The notes under the pieces were generated by a model. The model had not been told where the DNA came from. It was given only the letters and a program-made list of their open reading frames with translations, and ran no database searches. A program made the position numbers and the translations under genes. A stretch of 64,000 nucleotides of DNA, from positions 5,202,001 through 5,266,000 of the forward strand of contig NC_056539.1 of the NCBI RefSeq assembly GCF_910596095.1. Direction: 5' to 3'. This document shows positions 38,111 through 49,215 of the stretch, one piece after another. The stretch's first letter is position 1; every line of letters starts with the position of its first letter. Source of the stretch: Thunnus maccoyii. Taxonomy: Eukaryota; Chordata; Actinopteri; Scombriformes; Scombridae.

Positions 38111-39980
38111 TGAGGAGTTTGACAGCTGCACTGCCAGACGCCTGGAAAAGAATAAATCACGTCCAACTTCATGCTAATCAGAACAACAAAATTACTGTAC
38201 GCCTTGTCTGTGTCATATCCTCATGAGTAACGGCGTCCTCGGATAGTAGCCTACATGAGGAAAAACAGTAGCCTACAACTCTTAAGTCTTGCCACGTTGC
38301 CGGTAGAGAAGATGCAGCAGATCCTCACAGTTCAGTTATTCAGAGTCTGCTGGTCTCAGGTCAGCTTCAGGGATGCTTCAGGGACTCAGTGGGGACGGAA
38401 ACTGATTACTGGTCAGATCTGCATGTTTCTTCTAGTAAAACGCGTTCATCTGAAATTCCCACCAGAGGCGCTCTAACCCTTTTTATAGTGTGTTGAAGTA
38501 ATTCAAGCTGCAACTTGCATTGAAAGTCATTTATTGTCTACATAGTCTATTTCTTATACTTTTGTTCATGCAAATTATTTTTAATAAGTGAATAGAATGG
38601 GTGTTACCTTTTAAATAGAACAATATAACCTAACGCTTTGTACTATATTACATTTTACACTTGCTTCTATCTTTTTTACTCTTTACAGTGTGGATACTTT
38701 TCTTTTTTCCCGGATTCTCATGTTTCACAGAACACATTTTGACGTATCACAGGTGTTACTAATAACACTAATGACAGCTCTGAGGGTTCCACTGAAGCAG
38801 CTAAATGTGATTCAGCCATCAGTCATTTTATTATTTACGCCACTGCTTCTCCTACTCTGACGTGACAAAAGGCACCCAGTGAAAAAGGACTATTGCAACA
38901 TATTTCATATCTCATGTTTCATATCCACTTTACAGTACTACTTACATTCGACTGCTGACTGCACTGTGCACACTTTGCTATTTTCTTTTGCTTTATTTTT
39001 TTTAATAATGTTCCTGTTTTAAAAATTGCATGTAAAATGATTTTTTTCCTAATTTTTCTCTACTTAGTTATGCATTGATTATAGAGGTTATGGACATGGT
39101 AACTAAACATTTCACTGCACACTCTACTGTGTAAGATTGTGTATGTTATGAACTGATCATCTTTATGCCAAAATTCTTGGTGTGGATTTCATACTTTTTT
39201 AGTCTTTTTCAAAGTCTAGATGAAGAGGAGGACATGAAGTTCAAGGCTGTTGAGATTGTTGTATTTTTGAACCTTTATACTGTCATAAAGTTTATTGGAG
39301 TGGAATGCCATTTCAAACCATGCCTTTAATAGAAGATAGATGTCTAATAATAATCATTTCTGCAATAATAGGCTAAGTGTGGTCCAGTAAGAGACATAAA
39401 TATGTAATTGTTTACACCCATTTCATTATGATGTTTGTTTTGAAGAAGAAGGGAGATTAAACACAAAATGAGGACAGCCCATTTATCAGATATGGAAGTG
39501 CAATAAACTATAAAAAGTAACAGACTTTTAATGACTAACTTTGTTTACACTTCATGTGCTGCTTGCTACAGAGACAAAATACATTCAAAATATAATTTCA
39601 GTTTCAATTCAAATTCAAATCAGAGCCATTATGAGCTGTGAGACGTTAGTTAGTTTCCTACATTTTACAGCATCGCCCAGAAAACCCCTGAAGACATTGC
39701 AGTTGTCACAAACAGGCTACAGTATATTGATTTATGTATTCTTTTTGCAGTTACAGCAGACAAAGCATATACAAACCAAATGCCATAAGTAGGACTAAAT
39801 GGACAAATTTAAAGTATATATTGCACTAGGGTGCAATATACACCTAAAACTGATTACATGTGGCCTTGTTATCAATCAATGGAGCTCCACTGTTATTAAA
39901 ACATTTTTTACATGAAATGTGCTGTTACAGCCGCTGGGTGTCGCTATATTCCAAGGACGAGTTGAGAATGAACTGTATAT
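38111..39980. other. Intergenic DNA between divergent sec16b and gadd45a
   Basis: About 1.9 kb of AT-rich sequence separates the two promoters. No coding exon, tRNA or clear repeat family was recognised. Confidence 0.5.
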
Positions 39981-39984
39981 GTGA

Positions 39985-40008
39985 CCAATGGGACCGGTTT
40001 ATGCAAAT
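39985..40008 (+). promoter_or_regulatory. gadd45a: gadd45a promoter: CCAAT box plus octamer
   Basis: CCAAT at 39985-39989 and a perfect octamer ATGCAAAT at 40001-40008 lie about 115-140 bases upstream of the start codon. The human GADD45A promoter is known to be driven through CAAT (NF-Y) and OCT-1 sites, so the same two inputs appear conserved here. No TATA box is obvious. Confidence 0.7.
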
Positions 40009-40123
40009 GAGCCCTGAGCAGCAGAGGCTTTACTACTGTGAACACAGCAGTCAGTCAGCAGTCACACAGCAGGAAGACTTCACTCTGGACATAATACAAC
40101 ATCAAGCCGCTCGGATGTGCAAT

Positions 40124-40491
40124 ATGACTTTAGAAGAAACCAGTGGAGAGAGTTCATCAGAAAGGTTATTATTATTATTATATTTTTACCCACTTTGCTC
40201 CTCGGTGGATTTTATCCTGGCTGTAACTTGTTTGTGTGTGAACTTCACCGTCGACTGTTTTTAAGGCTCTTGGGTGGAAGAAACGTTGCAAAAGCGTGGA
40301 CTTGGACCTGTTTTATTTTACTTACTATTTGAAGTGAAGTGTATCTCATATAGTTAGTTTTGACTGTCTGTCGGCGTTGTTTGGTCTCTCCTGCTGGAAC
40401 GTTAGTTAACACAAGTGCAACGTCCAACTAACGTCAAGTTGGTCTGCTGAAAAGCTTTGGTTATGCTAGTTAACACTGTTAATGTATGTAG

Positions 40492-40540
<49 letters not shown>

Positions 40541-41529
40541 ATAATCTAACATGTACATATTGCTAAATTTGGTCCAGTGTGTAAGCCATGCAACGTTACA
40601 TCATTAACGAAATTATCATCCATCTCATATGAATAATATTGGATATTCTGGGCTTAAATTATTAATTGAATTTTTAAAAAAAACTCTTATTGGTGTTGTG
40701 TGTTTTGCTAGTTTCATTTTGAATAAATGTCTTAAATGTGTGTTTCCTCAGGATGGAATCGGTGGCCAAAGCATTAGAGGAGGTGCTGAGCTCTGCATTG
40801 CCTCAGGGTTGCATCACTGTTGGAGTCTATGAGGCAGCAAAGTCACTAAATGCGTAAGTTTAAAAATAACATCACTACTGGAGCTCAAGTAAATCCGGTT
40901 TAAAACCAAAGTGAGATATACTTCTTTTCCTTTTTCTCACAACTTTTATTGTGTTGCTCTTAGGGATCCAGACAATGTGGTGTTGTGTCTGCTGGCCACA
41001 GACGATGAAGAGGATGTGGCTCTCCAGATTCATTTCACCTTAATCCAGGCATTCTGCTGCGAGAATGACATCAACATCCTGCGGGTGAGCAACATGAGGC
41101 GTCTGGCAGAAATACTCGGTGGAGTGAAACCGGGAGGGGAGCCCATGGACCTGCACTGTGTTCTAGTGACTGTAAGTGTCATTGCTCATAACTGTTTACT
41201 AAAGGACTGCCGTATATTGCTCACTTCCCTTAATTAAGGAAAGAGAGTCACCCCCACTTGGGCATGTGCCACTTTTTATGCTAAGGCTTTCTCAATGCCA
41301 TAGTCAGTACTTGTAAGGAACTGTTGCTTGCAGTGATTGTGCAATATGAATTGTTGCAGTGTTTGCACATTTCATAAATCAGCAGATGGTAACTGCTTTG
41401 CCACTTCTTCTGCAGAACCCTCAGTCGTCACTGTGGAAAGACCCTGCATTGAGCAAAGTGAACAGATTCTGCAGAGACAGTCGCTGTTTGGATCAATGGG
41501 TGCCTGTCATCAACCTGCCTGACCGATGA
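40124..41529 (+). CDS. gadd45a: GADD45 alpha, growth arrest and DNA-damage-inducible protein
   Basis: Four coding exons: 40124-40164, 40752-40853, 40964-41171, 41416-41529; 465 bases, 154 aa (human 165). It is a small nuclear/cytoplasmic stress protein of the L7Ae/L30e fold that binds PCNA, p21, CDK1 and the MAP3K MTK1/MEKK4, linking damage to G2/M arrest and p38/JNK. Seen: MTLEE start as in human GADD45[23 protein letters not shown], the acidic loop DDEED (shorter than in human), [26 protein letters not shown], and the conserved end [10 protein letters not shown]. The region between ILGG and DLHCVLVT is shorter than in human, explaining the length. The start is the MTLEE codon; an in-frame ATG nine bases upstream has poorer context. 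Exon 1 has an atypical donor (GTTATT). Identity as alpha rather than beta or gamma rests on the MTLEE start and the gng12 neighbour; the paralogue (aa or ab) is undecided. Confidence 0.96.
40493..40537 (+). repeat. (TG)n microsatellite in gadd45a intron 1
   Basis: A pure TG run of about 22 units lies between exons 1 and 2. Confidence 0.97.
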
Positions 41530-41627
41530 AACCTGCTTGGATTTTAAATGTATTGTGTGCATTTTGGGGAAAATAACTGCACAAGACCTGTGTTAATGTC
41601 TGTGTTGGACTCCTTTGGAAGGGCCCC

Positions 41628-41661
<34 letters not shown>

Positions 41662-42225
41662 AGGAGGAGCAGAAAAAAAAGAACACAAGGAAGAGAAACG
41701 TTCCAACAAATATTACCAGGTCAGGGTGAACTCGTGGGCCAAGGAAGAGTGACTCAGCAGTCTGGGTTACAGGATTTCCAATGAATGACTGCGCCTTTCT
41801 CTGCTGAGAAAGAAGCCTTTACAGGAAACTGAATCATGTGAGCAGACAAGCACACGTGGTGGTGAGCACAGGCGCAGGACTGGGAAAGCAGACAGAGAGC
41901 CTCAGTTGACAAGACTCCAAGAACTGGACCACGCTGGAAAGGACCAGTCAGAGCTCTCAGCTTGAAGAATTCCTCATGAAAATTCGACCAAATCCAAGCA
42001 TTTCTTTAACAGCACATTTTATTTAAGTATTTAAGACTTGTCACTTTGATAATTCAAAAGGGAATGTTTTCACAGTTTATTATTATTATTTTAAGGGCAA
42101 TGCAATGTTCTGACTTGTCCACTAACTGATGTTTCTATGTGTTATTAATTTAATGAATTATATTTATTGTGCATAGTTCATGGATTTTGTTAAGTTGAAT
42201 GAAATAAAAACAAAAACAAAAACAA
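41530..42225 (+). other. gadd45a: gadd45a 3' UTR with polyadenylation signal
   Basis: Non-coding sequence with a (GA)n run near 41631-41654 and a U-rich 3' half (TATTTAAGTATTTAAG-like, TTATTATTATT), as is common in short-lived stress mRNAs. AATAAA at 42203-42208 is the likely cleavage signal. Confidence 0.75.
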
Positions 42226-44794
42226 GCAACAGTTCTCAGGGTTTTGCCTCCATGATTTCCAAGTACAACAGGTTTAGCGTGCTCTTAGGAAGTCACACAG
42301 TGCCCTGAGGAAGAGTGCATGCCTCTGGTGCCCACAGCCAGCACACATGAAGCTCTACATGTTGCCCCACAGGGTTTTGTTAAGTCCTGGCATGTCACTG
42401 AGCAGGTTACAATGTCTACTAAATACATTTCTAGCCTATTCTGCAGCTTTCATTTCTTGGACAAAAAACCAAGATACTGTTTTGTTTTTCTAGGTAGTCT
42501 TAAAATGATCACCACCCTTTATCTTGAACTTAAAGTTAAATATACTGCTGTTTACAGCTTAAAATAGTAACCTGTTCTGGTCTAAATCTGTCACCGGCAT
42601 TAGATTAGTTGAAATCAGCTTTACTCCTGCATGGAAACTGTAGTAAAATGTGACCTTTTGCACATTTTGGGGATCTAGTTACACTACGAGGAGGAGAATT
42701 CCCATTGTAGTTGAATCTGAGTGGGACGGGGCACATCGTGACAGCTCATTCTTCACAGCCCTCTGAATCTACGCAATCAGGGCTAAATTTACTGCTGAGT
42801 GGATTAAAAATAGCAGAGAGGCAAGAAGGGGGAAAAAAACACGTTGAAGACCCATTGCGGTCGAAAAGAGAAAACCAGAAATTATTGGTGCTTGCACAGA
42901 GTGGGGAGGGACAAAGCCCTCTACACAGAGGGTCATGGGACAATGGGTGCATGAGTCAGGGCTATTCAGGTCTCCATTGCTAGAGCTGTACAGTACTTTA
43001 ACTTAATGGCTAAAAATAGCCCTGTGAATAGAGGCGTTCCCCATGACCACTGACACACTGACAATAGTAGCACGTCTAATTAACAGGCAGTGTGCGCAGA
43101 GAGACTGACCAGCTGCAGAGATGTCAGTGTGCAGCCGGGGATATGAAGGGGGCAACAAGCCTCTGTGGTGTTGCTATCAGGTGGTGGATAGCAGATGGAG
43201 ATAAAAAAAAATTGGGTCAAAATGCAAGACAGATGAGAAGCCTGGAGTGAATGCAGGGCGTGACAGAGTGGCCTGAGGGTTAGTGGTTGTGTTAAATTCA
43301 AGTTAAAGAATGTAGTTTTCAAGTGAGATAAACAATGTGCACAGAGGTTAAATCGTGCAGATTTCACTGTACTCTGGAGGAGATATGAGAATAGAGATAT
43401 TAAAGCTAAAGGTCAGATAAAGGTTCAGGACAAAAGGCAGCAACAAAGGAAAAGGAGAGGTTGTCTGCACACTGAATTTTGCATGCTCCCAATTTCTTAT
43501 TAATGCAATGTTTCAACCTGCAAAGTCTTTGTCAGACAAAAAAGGCACTCCTTTTCCACTGATATTAGAGTCTCTTCAGTTCCACAGGCTATGGCAGAAC
43601 ACTTAAAATTTTCCAATGCCTCTGCAGTTTTGGTGCTGTCTTTCTTCAGGGAAGTTGCAAATCAGCAGAACTAAAACATTTTCAGTACAAAGAGCACATA
43701 TGGCTTCTTGATGAGGCACAATAAAAGGCCAAAGTAAAGGTGGAAAGTAGAATGGTCCTTTGAAAGTGGAGCAATCATACCACAAATATCAGAACAGAAT
43801 GAAAATAAAATAGTACCTACCAATTTGATCATTAAAAGGGTGAAACAACTTTTTTCTTTTCTTCTTCCTGTCACACAAGGAGGGGCCACCAAAAGTAGGT
43901 GAGATATTGGAGATACTGGATTATTGGCTTATCCTGGAGCTTCTTCACTGCGCTGACAGGTAACACAATCATTGCAAAATGAAGCTGCTACAAAGCCGGT
44001 CCTATCCATCATCTGACTCCAGTGAGGGTTACATCAATGTGGGTCAACAAATATGGCCTGACCTGATTGTGGATGTAACATCACACCTGGGGAAACGGAG
44101 AAAGGAGAGAAAGGGCTACTTGGAGAAGAGGGGATTATTGCATAACAGGCTGGCCATGGCTCTGGGGCAGAGAGACACCTTCACTGAGAAATTAGAGCAA
44201 ACAAGAGTGTTTATGTGCTCCTGACCTGATACTAGAGATACTCATCCACTTGTTTGAACTACCTGTGATTTCAACAAAGAAATGACAATTAGTTAACAAC
44301 AGGCCTAGTTAATGACTGCTTGCACTAATGAATGTAAATAAGGTCAAAGTGGTTTTGGCAAGGTATCTCTTACTACCCTCAAAATACAGACTGTATGTCA
44401 TGAAAACAGCAGAAACTATGTCATATTTGACAATTACTTGTTATTTAATGTTGGACGCTTATGTTTCTTGACCATAGCCAAAAGACCAAACATACACACA
44501 CACACACAAACATTTCAAAAACAAAGACATATGTATTTAAAAGCAAGTGGTATGTTGAGTATCAAGTTTTTCCCATGTGAACACTTACAGGAAGCCATGC
44601 CTCAGGGGCTGTACACATTAGTCGTGTAGTTAATGTGGCCAGGAACAAAAAGATGAAACTGGCTGTGTCAGATTCTTTGTCACCATTTCACCTCAATCAA
44701 ATGTGATACACAGTGTTCTATGTGCCAAGAAATGCCATTTTAGCATTAATTGATTAGCCTTTTGGTAATAGTGTAATAAGCTGTAAACACAACA
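42226..44794. other. Intergenic DNA between convergent gadd45a and gng12
   Basis: No recognised coding exon. Text near 43490-43530 (tgtttcaacctgcaaagtc) resembles phrases of dispersed fish repeats but is too short to assign. The other frames are short and featureless. Confidence 0.45.
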
Positions 44795-45385
44795 TTAAAG
44801 GGTGGGTTCACAGTGTTTCAAGTCTGTCTTAAAACAATAGTCAGCTGCACAAATGGACATTGAAATAGTTTTTTTTTTTTTGCCCCTAATCATTCCTCCT
44901 GTTCATACTGACCTTTAGAGGATCCCTTCATAATGCACTCACAATGTAAGTGATGGGGGACGAAATCCACATCCCTCCTGTGCAAAAATGTATTTAAAAG
45001 TTTATCTGAAGCAAATATGAATCTTCAGCCATCCAAATGAGTGAAATCAAGTAGATATCTTTCAACATTAGTCTTTTTAGTGCTTTAGTTGCTAATTTTG
45101 TCAGTCTGTGGTATGGTACTGGACAGGTAGCATATATCAAGTTTATCTGAGCTTTTTCTGCTGAAAAATATTGAGAGTGGTGAGAGTGAACCAAACAGTA
45201 ACGTTAACAGCTGTAAGACCAAAACATTGAGCTGAAAGATGCTAAAATGCTTTGTAGAACTGAGGGGAACTGCAGGGTTGGATGATAATGCTTTGTGTGT
45301 TCTTCACTACAAACAATCTCTTTCACATTATATGTAGTAATTTGACCCATTGTTTATATAAAAATATTGATTAATGCAGTTTTAA
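44795..45385 (+). repeat. Dispersed teleost repeat, fuller copy
   Basis: Begins 'taaagggtgggttcacagtg' and includes 'ctcctgttcatactgacct', 'aggatcccttcataatgc' and 'gacgaaatccacatccctc'. It ends near 'gattaatgcagttttaa'. A second fragment with the same order of phrases lies at about 53060-53290. Class uncertain (probably a non-autonomous DNA element). Confidence 0.55.
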
Positions 45386-45619
45386 TTCATATGTTATCAT
45401 TTTTGCTTAAAGATGACCAAAAATCTTGTTATTTCACATCCAAACTAATCAGTGACTACATTCAAAACCCTCTTCATCGCCAAATAGGTTTGAATGAAAC
45501 TCATCACATATTTTGGCTTAGCAACCGAGACTGTCAAAGTATCTGATTTCCATGTAAGAGTTAGTTCTTCTTTCTAACTTTACATTAGTTAAATAAATCA
45601 TAAGAATGACTTGTTTTCT

Positions 45620-47742
45620 ATATGTTTATTTGCATTTACCACAAACAGGTAAAGGCAGTGTGACACAAGTTGTTACCTAAACTTACAATGTGTGAGAAAC
45701 CACAGACACTGTCACTGTTTTCTAACAAAAACACAGATTTACAGGTAAAAAGCAACCAAATACATCCATAACTAAAACAACACATTCAGTTTTAAGTCAA
45801 AGGGTTGAATTAATGTCGGAAAACACAAGTTTAAAGATGAGGTTTGACTGAATTGGTACAGTCCTGTAAAGTACATTAAACAGTTACAAGCTAGCACATA
45901 CTGCGGTACACGGACATACAGTGTTTTACAATATTTAACGACATAAGGGAGATATAGTGATGCAATGTATTACTGAACGTGAGTCATTTTGAAATAGGAA
46001 GTCATACACAAAGTTAATATCCAATAGTAAGATACACTCCCTTCAACTAAAGGGCCTTCATTCTTCACAGTATTAGACAACAGCACTTGTGACTAAAAGG
46101 TAGTCAAGAGGTTGAAGCAGGATCACTTCATTAAGGCCCTGGCTGGTAAAATTGCAAAATTAGTTGCTTATGTTTTCCATGAGCACCAACACACAAATGA
46201 CACACAGTCACAGCTATACACCGCCCGTCCTAATAAACATACTACAACATAATAAAATCAAAGTAAGGTTTAGAGCAACTGTAAACGTGGAATGTTTCAA
46301 ACTCAAGAGTATAACAGTCATCTGGTGTTTACACGTTTAAAAGTGCCTGAATAACACAGTAATAAGCCTCAGCTCTGCAGACAGAACAAGAGAAACTGAT
46401 GGGAAAAAATATAAACTTTTGTAGTGTTGTGAAGTGTAAAAGTGACATTAAATAGGTAGATCTGATATGATGGCACACACTGGTCTTGAATCTTTTTTTT
46501 CAGCATGATGGCATCATTGTGAAATATTTAAATGAAGGAATACCTTGTACAGTTATCTCAAAAGTTCATATTCATACTTTTATGTACTCTATGTGTTGTA
46601 CATTCTTTTGTAAAGTAAATGGATGGCAAAATGAGAAAAAAATTCAGACTTTCTTGTCAGGACAATTAACTCATCTGATATTAAACTTCACAATATAGAC
46701 GTATTCTTCAAACAGTCATCTTGATTTAACACATTTAATAGTTTTGCTTTGGATGCCAATAAAGTAAGAATCGAAAGTTATATAACAGGGGCACATTTCT
46801 GGAATGCAGCTATCTAGGATTGTGAAGGAAAGTTTAAGAAAACAAAAATGCAGTGTCAACCCGTCCCAAAATCCTGGGTCTACACTGAAATTGTACTACA
46901 CTATAACCTAACACTGTCAAAAGAAATTAATATCCTAAAAATAAAAATCAAATCAATGTTTTAAGTGAATTGTGTGTCACTGGAAAGATTAAATTATACT
47001 TGAAGGGACATTTTGAACCAATTTCCTGACCATAAAAAGGTGAATTGTTTGCACTTTGTGTGCTCGTAAAACATTTTAAGAGCCAATTTCTAAAGACTAT
47101 TATTGCTGACTGTGACTAGATGACATGATGTAATGCAGGAGCTGTGCATTACTGGCAATGGACCCCTGCCCTATCTGTCTGTCCTCCTGTGGTAGAAAGC
47201 ACAGTTTACCCGTCCAACGACAGGATATTGTTATCTCGGGTGTACATTATCAGTAGCACACAAACTGCAACAACTGTTTCCTCAAGCAAGGCTGATGAAA
47301 GTAAGAGGTGAAAGCTGAAAGCCTGAGTCTGATTGGACCAGCATGATTGAGGGGGCTTGTTTATGCACGCTGTGATAATTAGAGAGTTGGGAAACTCTCC
47401 CATCCACGGCACAGCTTCTTTCAGTTGATGTCTTCTAGATCTCGTCAGATAACAGCACAGAGAAACAAAAGTCACTTCTGAACCTTTATACGAACGTTTA
47501 ATCATCTTTGTTTGAGCTAAAGCTTTGATCCAAGGCCACAGCCGCTGACTTCTGCACGTTCTTTGGTGTAACTGCTATCTGACTGAAAGGCAGAGGGTAA
47601 TAAAATCTTTTTCAAACTGCAGCAGGCATTTGTGAAAGTAAGAGGGGTATGAGGCCTTAAGGCAAGTTGTGAACAGTATGACTATCAGCTTTTTTCCCAC
47701 ATAAAAACCAGAATGAAAAGCAGCAGGTGTTCAGGTGTTCTC
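45620..47742 (-). other. gng12: gng12 probable long 3' UTR
   Basis: About 2.1 kb downstream of the gng12 stop contains no recognised repeat. A minus-strand AATAAA (TTTATT at 45624-45629 on the plus strand) would end it just short of the repeat at 45385. Human GNG12 also has a long 3' UTR. The extent is inferred. Confidence 0.4.
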
Positions 47743-48050
47743 CTACAAAACAGTGCAAGGCTTCTTGTCCTTGAAAGGGTTTTCTGAAGCAGGGACACCC
47801 ATGAGCAGCGGGTCGTTCTTGGCATGTTCTCCACAGTACCGCATCAAGTCTGATGACGCCTTGGACACCTGCAAAGAAATCAGTGCACACACTGATCCAC
47901 CTTGACATACATGTGACAGAAGTAGGCCACTCTGGCTGGTGTGAATGACTATAAATGCGAACGCACCTTTATTCTCTCAATGCTGGCCTCTATCCTCAGC
48001 TGCTGCACCGTCCGCCTGGCCTGAGCTATGCTCTGCATTTTTGATGACAT
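47743..48050 (-). CDS. gng12: G protein gamma-12 subunit
   Basis: Two coding exons, 48050-47967 and 47868-47743, give 69 aa (human 72). The gamma subunit pairs with G-beta at the inner plasma membrane and transmits receptor signals. Seen: N-terminal helix [23 protein letters not shown] for the coiled coil with G-beta; [18 protein letters not shown], the conserved gamma C-terminal region; and a CTVL CaaX box whose final Leu predicts geranylgeranylation. The Ser-rich N-terminus is about three residues shorter than in human. Introns: GT-AG, phase 0. The ATG has A at -3, and an acceptor (CTGCAG) lies six bases upstream of it, so the 5' UTR continues in at least one more exon to the right. Placement next to gadd45a matches human 1p31 (GADD45A-GNG12). 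Complete and apparently intact; the fish paralogue (a or b) is undecided. Confidence 0.95.
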
Positions 48051-48554
48051 TGTAGTCTGCAGACAGCTGTGCTCAAACCTGTGTTAGGAAAAATAATAAC
48101 ACACTGACTGTATATACGTTAATTAGTGTAGAGATGCAGTTGGCATTTGCAAAAAGGAAAACAACAAAGCCACGGTGTAATGAATTTATTCAAATGCTTC
48201 CTGGCGACATGATGTTCCTATGGGATTAAGAAGTAACATAAAGGTCAGGCTGCTGCTAAAAATACTGCAGAGGCTATTACTGCCTTTACACCAAGTCAAC
48301 ACAAGCATTTTATCCAATCAGAAATCAAGTTGACTTAGATTTGATGTTGTAATTGGCATTATATCAGGAAAGTTATTTAATAAGGACAGTCTCGTTGAGA
48401 TTGATTTTTCATCTAGCATAGAACATGCACGTGCATGGACATGAATCCAGTTCTGCAAAGGTTAATGGTACATATAGGACGTCTCATAATTGGATTGTAT
48501 ACTGGAGACTGATAGTCTTTAATTCTAGACAGAACACCTAGTTTCATCTTTTGA

Positions 48555-49215
48555 GCTATGCTAGCAGCATGGCTCTATGGGTGGAAATGTAGGTCAGTCC
48601 ACCACTTTGGTCAAGACGAAAATATCTCTCTTTTGGATGGATTGAAATTAAATTTTGTACAGACATTCATGGGAACCAGTGGTTGAAGCCTGACTCTCCT
48701 GATTTTACCCTCCAGTGGCACCACGAGGTTGACATTTTTTTGTTTTTAGTGAAATGTCTGGACAACAATTCGCTGGATTGCTATTAAAATTTGGTACAAA
48801 TATTCATGGTGCCCAGAGGATGAATCCTAATGACTTTGATGATCCCCTGACTTTTCATCTATTGCCACCAGCGGGTCAAAAGTTATTTTGACTTATCTTG
48901 TGAAACATCTCAACATCTACAAGGTGCACATTTGCAAGTGTTATTATGTTAACAAGCCAAACTAAGATGGTGAACATGTTGGAAATTACACCTCATAAAT
49001 ATATGCATGATAACATTGCAATTGTGAGCATGTTAGTATACTGATAACAAACATAATGGTGGTGCTAGATAAATAGTCCAGGGATTATCAAAATCATTAG
49101 GATATATTATCTGGGAAAAGTAAATGTATATCTAAAATTTCATGACAATCCATCTAATCCTTCAATAATCCATCTAATCTATCAGTCAGATATTGCCATA
49201 CTTAGAACCAGGCTA
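48555..49215. mobile_element. MITE-like repeat, copy D, rearranged into a foldback
   Basis: The left two-thirds (48555 to about 49020) is the reverse complement of the family, for example 'ctttggtcaagacgaaaata', 'ggattgctattaaaatttgg' and 'gattgtgagcatgttag'-like text. The right third (about 49045-49215) is in forward orientation ('aatggtggtgctagataaat', 'aaaatttcatgacaatccat'). The two parts form a partial inverted repeat. Confidence 0.6.

Noticed and set aside
38449..38476. Possible CTCF site 'cccaccagaggcgctct' near the sec16b promoter
   Set aside because: It lacks one G of the core RKGGC block, so the match is poor.
39860..40123. In-frame N-terminal extension of Gadd45a by 88 codons
   Set aside because: It would include the CCAAT and octamer promoter elements, and similarity to GADD45A starts at MTLEE.
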